From: Welwitschia mirabilis
Taxonomy: Eukaryota; Gnetophyta; Gnetopsida; Welwitschiales
NCBI GenBank assembly: GCA_051453625.1
Contig: JBOZIK010000001.1
Location: 228,586,972-228,634,044, forward strand
Direction: 5' to 3'
Length of the DNA: 47,073 nt
Shown one piece after another: positions 31,237 to 41,785 of the stretch. How positions within the stretch are numbered: position 1 is the stretch's first letter; every line of letters starts with the position of its first letter. Under the pieces are notes generated by a model that searched no databases, was not told where the DNA came from, and saw nothing but the letters and a program-made list of their open reading frames with translations. The translations under genes and the position numbers were made by a program.

Positions 31237-32959
31237 ATGGTAAGGAAAAAGACCTCTAGTACCTTTAAAAACAAAGAACTAGTCACAATGACACATATAT
31301 TATAATATAATTCTTAGTTCTATTATGATTTTGCAACAAAATGATTTAAAACCTAGATTAGAAACTAAATTATTATAGAGTAGATTCTTAAATTTTAGAA
31401 GTAGAAAAAAATCAGTTACTTTAATATTTTTCACATATTAGATGAAACATGATAGTGTAGTTGTACCAGGGCATTTCAGATGCTATTATCAAAGAAGTTT
31501 ATACTAATATACATGATATTGATGATAGCATTGAGACATTTAAAATCCAAGTATAAATACTTCTTTATATATTACACCCAATTTTGTAAATTATATGCAT
31601 GATATTATTGATTTGTAGTTTCCACAATTATATGTTAATTTTTTCAAAGACATTTTTACTTGTCATTCTATTAGCATTTCGCAGCAATCAATAAGTAATG
31701 TACTAATTGGACATTTTAGAAGTAACTTTTATGAGAACATATAAAGTAATGAGATGATTTAAGATGCATCCATTTTAATTTTAATTACATTCTACAACAT
31801 TCTTGTTCAGGATGATGGCTACAGCTATTGCAACACCATGTAGACATTTGTTGTTTATTGTCTTCTTATGAGATTAAAGATTGATTTAGGATTCATTTTA
31901 TGTATGAACATTATTACACTTTTTTGTAAGGGTCAGACTTTGAGTCACCCTTTCTTGATTACTTTGATTATCAGTAATATCAGTATTTTATTATCATAGG
32001 TGAATCTCATTCATCAAATAAGTCACTTATAGAATTCAATAAGAAATAATAAGTACCACTATCGTCTAGTAAAGGCACAAGCATAAGATCATATAAATCA
32101 TAATTTCAACAATCTTACTCTAAAGCATCTTATAGTTCATCATCTATTAAGAAGGATCTGAAACATATTGCAAAGATTGTTGGTAATATTGGATGTAATT
32201 TATTAAGGCTAAAAAAGCATCAATTCACAGCTAGTGAAGGAGAGGCATCTACAAGTAATTAGAAATTCATAAGGACTCCCACTTGGATAGATTCTAAGGA
32301 GGAATTAGAGGTAGAAGCACATCTGACTCCACATGATATAAAATATGACTCAAATAAAGTAGCAGATACTAATTCTTTAGAGTCTATAGGAGAGAAGGCA
32401 TAGGCACAGAATGAGCACCACGCTCCTACAAAGACACAAGTACAGGAGAAGCACTAATATTTGGTAGCATTATAGGGAAATCATGAGGATCTAACATCAT
32501 CATAAGGGGAGCAACAAGAAGAGTTGTAGAGCTCTAATATTTATCCACTCATCTTTCATAGGCCATGTCATAAACTATCTTTTTTATCATCTTATGTAAC
32601 CCCCCTCATCCCTTCATCCATAATTACCATCCCACATTCCATCTCCACCACCACCTTTCATTGAATCCATTCATGTTCTAATTCTTAGCATAGCTTTACA
32701 ACCATCTTTTACTAAGATTTCTACTATTAAATTTTTTAGCACTTTGATTACCCCTCAGATGTATTCACGTATCAGGAGACAGACCTCTTAAGGCCTTGGT
32801 GAGACATCTCAATGGCCTTCCAGGAAGTAGCACCTACCTTCATCCATATTCTCCTTGTTATACATCATTTAAACATCCACCACTTGAGATAGTAATGATG
32901 ACAATGATGATGAAGGAGAAGACATATGGTATACTAATGGCTTAGTACTCATTGATTAG
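31237..32959 (+). pseudogene. S2 env-like third ORF
   Basis: ATG at 31237 (MVRKKTSSTFKNK), stop TAG at 32957-32959 (GLVLID). The longest readable stretch is about 31990-32410: a Ser/Lys-rich part, KKDLKHIAKIVGNIGCNLLR (amphipathic, possible coiled coil), then EEL/VEAHLTPHD-type acidic text. A more N-terminal block shared with S1 is IDLGFILCMNIITLF then HPFLITLIISNI. The position between RNase H and the polypurine tract and the S1 match identify it as the Sirevirus env-like ORF. No membrane anchor, signal peptide or cleavage site is evident, so the name reflects position and family, not proven function. Many stops. Confidence 0.62.
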
Positions 32960-32977
32960 CTCCTTTTGTATGTAATC

Positions 32978-33005
32978 TAAAAAGGAGGAGAAGATAGGCA
33001 AATTA
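32978..33005 (+). other. S2 extra polypurine-like motif
   Basis: AAAAAGGAGGAGAAGATAGG, 20-odd bases after the env-like stop and about 460 bp before the true LTR-proximal tract. S1 has the counterpart at 8091-8114. Multiple polypurine tracts are a known Sirevirus trait. Confidence 0.6.
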
Positions 33006-33449
33006 GTTTAAACATCTAGCTTGGAATCTTGTATAATCTTAAAGTATATGATCATGATTTTGATGGATTGGACTTCCTACGAGTGACATCACTATTAATT
33101 GTTGATATACATCTCACAGTATCTCTTATTATTTTTACTTATGTTGGCACATTTCATGCTCTGCTACTATCTATTATTATTTCGACTATTATTGGCATAC
33201 TATTGTTATTTACTATTGTTGATACACTTTATGTGATTAGTTATTAACTATTATTTTTTTAATGCAATTACTTAATTCTTATGTGTTTTTCTCATTTACT
33301 ACTCACAAGATTATGTGTTTGGTTAATCATTATTTTTTTAGAACAATTGATAAAACATGATTATGTTCTTATTGCTCTTGAATTAAATAATTTCAAATTC
33401 AATTCATAAAATACGATTATACTGTAATTTTTTAAGTCTTAGATATCAT
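33006..33449 (+). other. S2 3' non-coding region
   Basis: About 440 bp. The 72-codon frame at 33029-33247 is hydrophobic and rich in Ile/Leu/Val codons because the DNA is T-rich; its S1 counterpart is not open, so it is not taken as a gene. Confidence 0.55.
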
Positions 33450-33463
33450 TAAAAAGGGGAAGA
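33450..33463 (+). other. S2 polypurine tract
   Basis: TAAAAAGGGGAAGA immediately before the 3' LTR start at 33464. Confidence 0.85.
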
Positions 33464-34555
33464 TTATCAATAAAAATCTAGTTTTGATTATTCCACTTAT
33501 TAAATGTATCATTTTCATTGTGTATATACATTAAAGTGAAAAAAACCAAATCATAAAAAGCATCAATCCAAATCAGACCTCAAATCTTATATTACATGTA
33601 AAGTTTAGCACATATTTTATAAACACCAAATTACAACTAATTAAAGACATATATATAATTAAAGATAGCTATGGGATGTCTGTACATTTGAAAATATCTA
33701 TGAAAAAGATGTCCACTACATTAAAGACATTTATGCTAAATAGATTTCTCATAAAGAAAGTTGTTTATACTAAAACAAGGACCTAAGATAGATGAAAGAC
33801 ATCTACATAGTTGAGATATTTATACTAAATTGGAAGAGATAATAAAGATAATGTATATTTTAATGAATTATTTACATCCTAAGGAAGAAATTAGGTTTTT
33901 CATCTTAGATTCATGATCACTAAGGATCAGAGGAATTGTAGTTTAAGTTTCATTAAAATATGGATAGATTAACCAAAGGCATCTCCCATGTTAAAGATGT
34001 TTGTCTAACAGAAGATGTCTACCATCTTGAAGGCAACTATTCTGAAAGTTTGCAAAAAAAAATAAAATATATTTTACACACCTAATGCTTAGTTGTTTCT
34101 ATTTATTGTATGGTGATTACATGTTTCAAATGTCTATTTTTCTAAGTTAATAGCTATAAAATATATCACAAGTATAAAGAGGATATATAGAGAAGAAAAA
34201 GATACAACTTAATAAATATATCTTATGACACATGAACACAAAGGTGATTGGTTCTATTCATGAATCTTTTAAGATATCTTTTTAAAGGAACTATTAATTA
34301 ACTACTTCATTTGGCTATTGACTTCTATAACATTGCATTACTATGTTCTTTGACATTCATGAGTGATGAAAACGAGAAAGAACTCAATCTCTTCATCAAA
34401 AACACATCATTTCAGGCTTGTTGTTTCATTTATTATCATTCTTTGTTGGATCTAAATCTTAGAATCCATTATTAGAATTCCATATTGTAAAGAGAATGTT
34501 AGAGTGTGCAAGTATCTTTTCTTAAAGTATCTTCTAATTAGTAATGTTTCTATTA
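33464..34555 (+). mobile_element. S2 3' LTR, truncated
   Basis: Aligns with the 5' LTR from its first base (TTATCAATAAAAATCTAG) through the octamer region, TATA box (34173) and R region to about 34555. The last about 350 bp expected from the 5' copy, including the AAACCACTATT block, are absent and unrelated DNA follows. Octamer copies: 33674, 33708, 33797 and 34013. Confidence 0.8.
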
Positions 34556-35180
34556 CTTTTCACAATTTCGAACATCATATTTTAGAGATAAGACATTAAA
34601 GTATTTAGATTATTTATTTACTTATGTTAAAAATAAGGAACAAAGAAACTAAAATAACCAACATTGGAATTATTTCAAGGTTAAAAAATTAATTTTTAAA
34701 AGGTATTGATGAGTAGAAAAAATTTTATGGACCTAAAAATGAAAACTTGATATGTATTGGTTTAACACCAAAATCCTAAAATGTAGCATTAAAACGTGGA
34801 CATGTATATATGGGTTGGGGTATAGTGGGTCAGATGGTATTACATGATAGTGGGGTAGGGTATGATGGGGTGGATGGTATTACATGATGGCAAGTTCCAT
34901 AGCATGTTTGATTTTAAAATGTTATCACCCATGTTACATAAGCACCACTATAATTTCCAGTTTATGGGCAACACATGATGAACCAGTGAATACTTTTTTT
35001 AATCAAAATAGAAATTACCTAGGGCCTTATTAAAAAAAAAAAAAATGAAGTATTTATTACAAAAGAAATATATCTCTATTTCTTTGATTTAGTCATTTTT
35101 GTTTCAAGCTATTTTTAAACCTAAAGGTGGTTATCGACCATTCCAGATTCTAATTGTCAATATATTTAATATAATAATCA
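34556..35180. other. Unassigned A+T-rich DNA with short repeats
   Basis: No gene or retroelement domain seen. It contains a 40-bp tandem duplication (34811-34890) and a run of 14 A at 35032-35045. Confidence 0.5.
34811..34890 (+). repeat. 40-bp tandem duplication, G-rich
   Basis: Units 34811-34850 and 34851-34890, both ending GGTATTACATGAT(A/G)G, with GGGGTA/GGGTATGATGGGG-type left halves. Locally the most G-rich part of the window. Confidence 0.88.
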
Positions 35181-35204
35181 CTATTCAGCAATGAATCTAT
35201 ACTG

Positions 35205-36210
35205 AGAAAGTTTAGAGTGTTTAAAACTAGTTTCAATAGATGAATATGCAAGGGCTGAATCAGTAGAGAGATTTGTAAAAGAGATATAAAATTCTTCTAA
35301 GCATTTTAAAAGTGTTAATACAAAATGAAAGCAAAAGGAAAGTGATTTAGAAGAAGATAAAACACTTAAAAAGAAATAATTCAATATAAAGTGGATACAC
35401 CAGAGTAGCAGCTTTAAATATTTATTATGATAATATGAGACTTTAGTTATGTTGTTGAAGAAATAAGGTTTATTTAAAATCCTATCTTGCTATTACATTA
35501 AGATTGATCATTCTTTAACATATGACATCATTAAGGGCTTTAGTACAAATAAATATCTATTCTTTTTTAATTTTAATTATAAAACAATACAAGTTATTTT
35601 AGCATATTTAGATGGCATATTTGATCTTAGAGATATTGAAAAAATGATAAAAGAGAATCCTTGTCAATTTTCTAATTATATTAAGCAAAATATCAATGTG
35701 TATTAAGGTACTTCTATTTGTAAAGAGAATGTTGAGGGGCATAAGTATTTTCTTTATTACAAATGTTTATCACAAGAAGCTTAGAAAATAAAAAAGGATC
35801 TAATTTTTTCTTTTGGATTCTAGCATTATTAGATGAGACTCTAATAGCTACAGTTGAGTTTAAATGATGACTATCTTAAGGAATCAAATGATTATCATGA
35901 TCAAATTTACTTTTAATGCCTCTCCTTTTCCTACTTAAAAATGCTTAGTGTTTCTCATATTAGAGAAGTTTCAGAAAGAGTGATCTTGCTTTAGGTTTAA
36001 TCTTTAATGAGCCTTTGGAAAAACTTACCTTATTATTTTCATTACCTCATGATTCAAAAGAACTATGTAATGATAATGAAAAGATTCAAATGGATGTTAG
36101 TGATGATATTGATAATAGTGTAGCTTTTGACACTTTAGATGGTGCTTCTTTGAATAAACTGAAGAGAAAGCTAAGGCATTTGAGTCTAAAGTAAAGGAGG
36201 AATTAGTGGC
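35205..36210 (+). pseudogene. Decayed coding region of unknown origin
   Basis: The plus strand keeps several long in-frame stretches between stops. Early: ESLECLKLVSIDEYARAESV. Middle (about 35480-35760): a segment with IQVILAYLDGIFDLRDIEKM, then ENPCQFSNYIKQNINVY and ENVEGHKYFLYYKCLSQ. Late (about 36000-36190, another frame): LALGLIFNEPLEKLTLLFSL and MDVSDDIDNSVAFDTLDG. Composition is balanced, with acidic and aromatic residues, unlike random A+T-rich frames. I recognise no retroelement domain, protease, RT or transposase motif. It could be a captured host gene fragment, an unusual ORF of a retroelement, or a DNA-transposon ORF. It is broken by stops and at least one frameshift. Confidence 0.4.
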
Positions 36211-37640
36211 CTTAATATTCATTTTAAGTTGATTCATGTCTTATGATTGATGGGGGATTAATAAATGAAATATTAAGAAATACAAATAATGCCATGATGA
36301 TTGTGTTAGAAGTAGGTATTAATTGCTTCTTTTTTTGTAGTGTCTTTTTTCATTACTTTGTTTTATTTATTTCTTTATTTTTTTTAAAATGATTTTTCTA
36401 TCACTATTCTTTTTTTTCATGAATGTTTTAATAAAGATATTAATGCCTTAATTTTAGTAAAAAGATGAGAATGGTAAAGACTATGTAAAAGGCAAGTTTA
36501 GCCATCATCCACCTTTCATTAGATTGGAGATGTTACTACTAATTTGATGAATTTTAATTTCTACATTTCCTTTTATTTATTTTATTATTCTGGTTTGTTT
36601 TGGTGATTAATATTGGATTGTTTTAATTTTTGTTATGTTTTATTCATGAATCTTAACTTGTTATTCCTCTTGGATGAGGAAAACAGGCACTTCTGAAATA
36701 GGATCTATAGAGCTTGTTTAATCTTTTAGAGATCAAAGAAAGCGTGGAGGATTTATATGAACTATATCATAGGTTAATATGATGCTTTGACACATAAATT
36801 TTATTATTCTATTTTGAATGATAATAAAAGGATTTCTTTTGATGGATTAGTAAATAAAATATGTGAAAGAGAAACTTGATAAGGCTCTTAAAATAGGAAA
36901 TAAAGTTTCTTAAGAATAAAGAGAAGATCTAATTAGCTTTAGCTCTATTACCATTGCATTTACAAAGAATTAGACAAAGAGCTCATAGATGACAAAAAGA
37001 TAAAAGTTTTTAGAAATCACATTCAAGCTTTAGAAGAAAACAAAATCAGAAAAGATTGTCTTTTGCCAAATTTGAATAGATCCTGGAAGGAAATGCGTTA
37101 TACAAGTTTTTGAAAAATTTTGTGCATACATTAGGTGGATTTTATTCTTGAACTAAAAACTTATTTCATGTTTTCTTTAATTCTTTTCTTTACTATTTTT
37201 CTTTTTTGGTTATTTATGTATTACAAATAACCTAAAGAAATATCTTCTATTATTCACAAAAGAAAATAACATTATTTGCAAAAAATTAAAAACATTGAAT
37301 AAGAAATAAAGAATGCCAAATAGCTATATATAGCATTATTCACATGGCATGAGATTGGTCATGGATTTCATTTCTTATGTGAGGCATTTTTTATTTTTGT
37401 TTTTAATTTTAGAATAATTACAATTGTAGTTATGGGCATAATGTCCATAAACTTGTCTAATGGTATGATGAGTCTTTTCTTTTTCCTTTTTTTTTTTTTC
37501 TTTCTTTCTGGCTACTTTCTTGGGTATCATATGTGATGAATATTACCATGCTTATTCTAGTGAATGTTTTCCATTTTACCCAATCAGTTTTTTGGATTTA
37601 TCTCGTGTGCTTCTTGTTTTAAGATTTGATTGTCATATGT
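36211..37640. other. Unassigned A+T-rich DNA
   Basis: No convincing gene. A possible short remnant at about 36900-37080 (plus strand) is too weak to name. A T-rich run of more than 20 pyrimidines lies at about 37483-37507. Confidence 0.45.
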
Positions 37641-38338
37641 CCCATCTTCTATTTTTGACATAACAAGTCCTTTTCATAAAGGGATTTCTAAAATTGAATT
37701 TTTATATGGGATGTTAACTTTTTGATGGGTACTGAAAATTACCACTAACTTTTATCTATTCATCGTATCCTTAATAAAATGTTAAAAGTTAAACAGTTTT
37801 AATTCCATAGAATTTAACTTTTATAACTAAATAATTGATTCTAATGGACAATGAAATCTCTTCAAGAGTTAAAGAGTTTTATGATCATTAAATGCCTTAA
37901 CTAAAGTAACTTTTTTGAAGTCTATCTTATCAAAAAAAACTTCATTTTTCCTAAGCAAGATGTTGTATAAATGCTTATTTCAACCTCTGTATCAATAAAT
38001 GTTCTTTCAACATTAAAATTGTCAATTTTCACTATAATGTATATTAGGTTTTCGTAAAAAATTGTTATATAATATTTGCTTATTTTCATGGTTGTTAAAA
38101 GTAATTAATGAATTCTTATTTCTATTATTTTGTTTGGTTTGCAATAAGCCCACCATGCATGTGTTTCTTATTTTTATAGATATTTCTACGAAGGCTTATT
38201 TGTATTTTCATAGGTTGTTCATCAAAGAGGATAGATGAACTTTTTCTTTATTTTTAAATAACTCTCTATCCATCATGGCTAGAAAATGGCTCTTAATTAT
38301 TTTCTCATGCATCTTATAAACTACATGTATGTTATATC
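37641..38338 (-). pseudogene. pol: G4: Tat-like Ty3/gypsy protease fragment
   Basis: On the minus strand about 38035-37960 reads NVERTFIDTEVEISIYTTSC, matching the protease entry of Tat/Ogre-type elements ('VLIDNGSA.NVCP...'), with D kept and G changed to E. After it come KKVTLVKAFNDHKTL ('..TVRAFD...R') and, at about 37740, FSTHQKVNIPYKNS ('PSSLHQKVKF'), the segment that follows 'LGRPWIH' in these elements. The 'LGRPWIH' itself is not readable. Upstream sequence is cut by the copia A LTR at 38339, so copia A seems to have inserted into G4. The lineage is assigned by motif recall only and is moderately sure. Confidence 0.5.
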
Positions 38339-39452
38339 TGTTAGGATTTTATATTGCCAATTGATGTTAAACTAATATGATCTTTATAGAATTAAATGTG
38401 ATTTTATAGATGCAAGAAATTAAAGGATCCATAGCCAAAAGGTAGCTAAGATTTGAACATTTTCTAATTAAAGTAACTTGATTTTTTATCCAAGGATTTA
38501 ATGTAGAGGTTGACCAAACTTAGAAATACACATTTTGGGCCACTTCATATGGGGTCGACCAAATCTTTATGGGATCGACTATACTTGGAAATGAAATTTT
38601 CAAGCTTTTTCATATGTACTATGTCATATTGGATTAATTGGTCTCATGTGGGATTGAATGGATCAAGTAATATGAGTTACTCAGATCAACTGGATGAAAA
38701 AGGAGGCAACCAGATTAGGTAATATGAATTACTCAGGTTGACCAAATGTTCCCAGGAATCAACCCATCAAACTAAAACTAAATATTTTCAAATAGTTTTC
38801 TAATCGTTATTTCATCAAGTCTATCTGTTTCAAATGTTAGATTTCATTCCAACTATCTAACGGTTATATTTTAGGAAAATCTATTTAAAGAGATCGTACT
38901 AAAAAACTCAGTAGCAAATAATGGATTTTGAAAAAGGAGATTTCACTCTTGATCTGAAGAGCTTATCTTTATAACATTATCCTTCTCTAACTCAGCACTT
39001 ACCTTTGTATTAAATTTGAGTGATAAGGCTCCATCGTTAGTCTTGCATTTGAGTGACCTAGAGCATAGAGGCTTCATTTTCTCACTCACCCTTGTGTATT
39101 TTATTGAGGTTGAGACATGAAGGTTGAGACTTAGCTTAAAAAGGTTTAATTTTGAAGGTTAAATGTTATCTTAAAAACCTAGTGGATAGTGAAGTAATAG
39201 AGATTGGAATAATATTGATTATTAACTATCTTTTGAGAGTGGAGTAGGATGCATCCCAAACCACTATAAATCTTATGTTCTTTCTCATTGGTATCTCTAT
39301 TTTTTCTATTCTTTATTTTTTCAAAATAGGTTCAGTTTTAGTTATACAAGTTTTTAAGTATTCATTTCAAGTAAAGTTATATTTTTAAAGTTATTCAATT
39401 AATTTTTAAATCCAATTCATCATTGCTTCCTTCTAGGGTTCTCGATCCTACA
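38339..39452 (+). mobile_element. Copia A 5' LTR
   Basis: TGTTAGGATTTTATATTGCC to CTACA, 1,114 bp, TG...CA. It carries a 65-bp tandem duplication (units 38506-38570 and 38571-38635) that the 3' LTR lacks, and two dyad motifs (38661-38690 and 38713-38742). A possible TATA box, TATTTAAAG, lies at 38882. Confidence 0.92.
38661..38742 (+). repeat. Paired dyad motifs in the copia A U3
   Basis: 38661-38690 (GATCAAGTAATATGAGTTAC then TCAGATCAAC) and 38713-38742 (GATTAGGTAATATGAATTAC then TCAGGTTGAC). The core AGTAA...TTACT is an inverted repeat. The 3' LTR has the same pair at 42088-42118 and 42140-42169. Confidence 0.75.
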
Positions 39453-39454
39453 TT

Positions 39455-39466
39455 TGATATAAGAGC
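39455..39466 (+). other. Copia A primer-binding site (initiator tRNA-Met)
   Basis: TGATATAAGAGC against TGGTATCAGAGC, two bases after the LTR end. Confidence 0.9.
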
Positions 39467-39529
39467 TCCAAGTTGATTTAATGCTAAGATTTTAATTAAT
39501 ATTTAATTCAATAACCCTATCCATAAGTT

Positions 39530-41040
39530 TTATTGCAGAAGGTCTCTATGTTTTTAGGCCTCCACTGTTTGATGGAATAAACTATGGATATTAGAAGGAT
39601 AGAACGAGAATATTCTTAAGATCTCTTAATATAGATTATGAGGATATATTAATCATAGGTTATAGCCACTCTACTGTAACTCAAAAGGATACTAAAATAA
39701 ATTCTATATTAGTGTTAAAACTAAAAGATAAATGGACTAAATTAGATAAAGCTAGTGCTACTATTGATCCTTGTTCTTTAAATGTACTTTTTTATGCTAT
39801 GACTACAGATGATTTTAAGATACTAGTAAACTATAAGACTATCAACAAAGCATGGGATATTCTTGCTATTACTTATGAAGGGACATCTACTGTCAAGAAA
39901 GTAAGGAGTAGATATTGATTACAAAATTTGAAGAGATTAATATGTATGAGAAAGATACTCTTCAAAAATTCTTTGCTAGTCTAATGGACATTGTAAAATC
40001 CATGGTAAGTCTTGAAGAAAAGATGAAAGAAGCTAAGATAGTAAGGAAGATCCTAAGATCCCTTCCCAAGAAATTTAAACTAAAGGTAACTGTGATTGAA
40101 GAAAGTGAAGATCTCAGTAAGATGCCATTAGATGAACTACAAAATAACCTTTAAACTTATGATTTAAAATTTGTTAAGAATAGAAAGAAGAGCTTTTCTC
40201 TCAAAAGTATGCAAGAAGATATTAAAAGTGATAGGTTAGAAGATGAATTAGATGAAATATCTCTTTTAGCAAGAGAATATAAATCATTTTTATTAAAAAT
40301 AATAGATATATAATTTAATAAAAGTTTTAGGCATATGGAAAATAAGGCCTCACTAGTAGCCACTTGGAATAACTTTGTAGAAGAAGAAGAAGAAAGTAGC
40401 GTAGATGAAGAATATGAAGAAAATAGAACATTATCTTTCATGGCATTTGTGAATCCCACTACTTAATCATCAAAACTCACTAAGCATGATGATTTGGACA
40501 TGAATAAGGATGAACAAGAGAAGGATGTTAAACACATATGTTATGAACTAAATTAAGAATGTCAAAGGCTTGCTGTAAAAGTAAATGAACTAAATAATAT
40601 CATCAAGAATTTGAAAAGTGAGCATAAATCCATAAATCAAAGATATAAAGAGATTCAAGAAGAAAATACAACTCTTATGAATAATTTAAGCTAGTCTTCA
40701 CAATCCTTGAGTAGATTCATAGAAGAATTAAGAAACTTGAAAAGATGCTTAGATTGGGACAACATATACATGATAAAAAGGGTATTGGATTTGAAGGCAA
40801 TAGTACATCAGCTTCATCCAGTGAGGTAAGTATTAAAGGTATAACATCTTCTACCAAAAATTTCACTTGTCATTATTATTGCATACTTGATTATTTAAAA
40901 TTTAACTGTCCATATAGAAAAGAATACATATTTTTCAAGCATTGATGCTTTATCATTTCAATTTATTTCTATACAAGTCTCTTTCCAAAAGTTAAGAAAG
41001 ATCATATGGATAAAAGTTAGGAATTTAGAGACTTTTAAAT
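39530..41040 (+). pseudogene. gag: Copia A gag, nearly continuous but broken
   Basis: Begins GLYVFRPPLFDGINYGY, the copia gag start. Then KLKDKWTKLDKASATIDPCS and INKAWDILAITYEG (39712-39918), and, after one frame change, FEEINMYEKDTLQKFFASL to LPKKFKLKVTVIEES (39915-40154). This is a complete UBN2-type capsid. The next part (40160-40470) is acidic (EEEEESSVDEEYEEN, SFMAFVNPT) and is followed by a long Lys/Glu/Asn-rich probable coiled coil (40500-40740). The zinc knuckle at 40860-40920 reads CHYYCILDYLKFNCPYRKE; its His is replaced and its spacing altered (intact: CHYCG..GH....CPYRK). Only a handful of stops or shifts interrupt it, far fewer than in S1 or S2 gag. Nothing resembling protease follows. 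Confidence 0.9.
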
Positions 41041-41772
41041 CTAAAAAAATTTCAACATTAGTAGTGCTTCTTATTATTTTAAGTAATTATTATTTATTAC
41101 ATTATTTTTCCCTAGACTATTAATTATTTCAATATGATGTACTCTTTGGAAGTGATCATTACCTTGTTTTAGTATGAGAATCTCATTTCTATATGGTTAT
41201 TAAGGTTATTGTGATTAGCTAAAGAAGTCATATATACTCTATTTGTTATTGTTGTTTGGATTTTTATCTTAATCGTAAATTTTTTTATAAAGATCTATCC
41301 CTAAGTTTTGAATATTCTGATGTTTTATTTTGTACTTAAATCTTATTATCATGAACATAACATCAGTTGGTATTATTTTATAATGAATTAAAAATTATTA
41401 TCTCATTTACATAATTGCTTTGGAACTCTATCATGATTATTATTTTTTTAATTACATATATATATGACATAAAGTTAGGAGAAGAAAATATGATATTTCT
41501 TACCACATATCTAAGGCTTATAGCTCTTTATCTCTTTTTCTTTATCCTTTGTCATGGATGTCAAAAGGGAGAGAAAAAAAAAATGATATTATAAAAATGA
41601 CTTTTATGTTATAAATGTTTTTCCTGTACCTTTACTTAATATTGTTTGTATGACTTTGTGAAAAGGGGAGCTTTTATTATGTCAATATGCTTTGTTAGAT
41701 TGATGAAATAAAAAGCTCAAAAATGAAATATTTATTCGATCTTAAAATTACTTATTTGTTTGCGATAAATGT
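41041..41772 (+). other. Copia A 3' non-coding region
   Basis: About 730 bp with no recognisable protein domain, where protease to RNase H would need about 3.5 kb. It has further purine runs (TGTCAAAAGGGAGAG at about 41560, AAAAGGGGAGC at about 41662) that resemble spare polypurine tracts. Confidence 0.7.
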
Positions 41773-41785
41773 CAAATGGGAAGAT
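41773..41785 (+). other. Copia A polypurine tract
   Basis: CAAATGGGAAGAT directly before the 3' LTR TGTTAGG. Typical for plant copia elements. Confidence 0.85.

Larger units (their letters stand above)
24346..34555 (+). mobile_element. S2: Sirevirus-type Ty1/copia element, nearly full length
   Basis: Plus-strand order: 5' LTR, tRNA-Met primer site, gag, protease, integrase, RT, RNase H, spacer, env-like ORF, polypurine-like motif, polypurine tract, 3' LTR. The protease-integrase-RT order defines Ty1/copia; the third ORF and about 10-kb size fit the Sirevirus genus. The 3' LTR lacks its last about 350 bp. All frames carry stops. The left 5-bp flank is AACTA; the right flank is lost. Confidence 0.85.

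Noticed and set aside
33029-33247. Short hydrophobic protein, possible membrane peptide
   Set aside because: T-rich DNA gives Ile/Leu/Val/Phe codons by chance; the matching stretch of S1 is not open and no start context or partner supports it.
35032-35045. Poly-A tail of a LINE or SINE
   Set aside because: No LINE or SINE sequence or target-site duplication is seen beside this run of 14 A; such runs are common in A+T-rich DNA.
35181-35384. Minus-strand frame of 67 codons
   Set aside because: It overlaps the plus-strand decayed coding region, whose frames are longer and of more protein-like composition.
40157-40459. Minus-strand frame of 100 codons
   Set aside because: It is the antisense of the acidic and coiled-coil part of copia A gag, whose plus strand has the family motifs.
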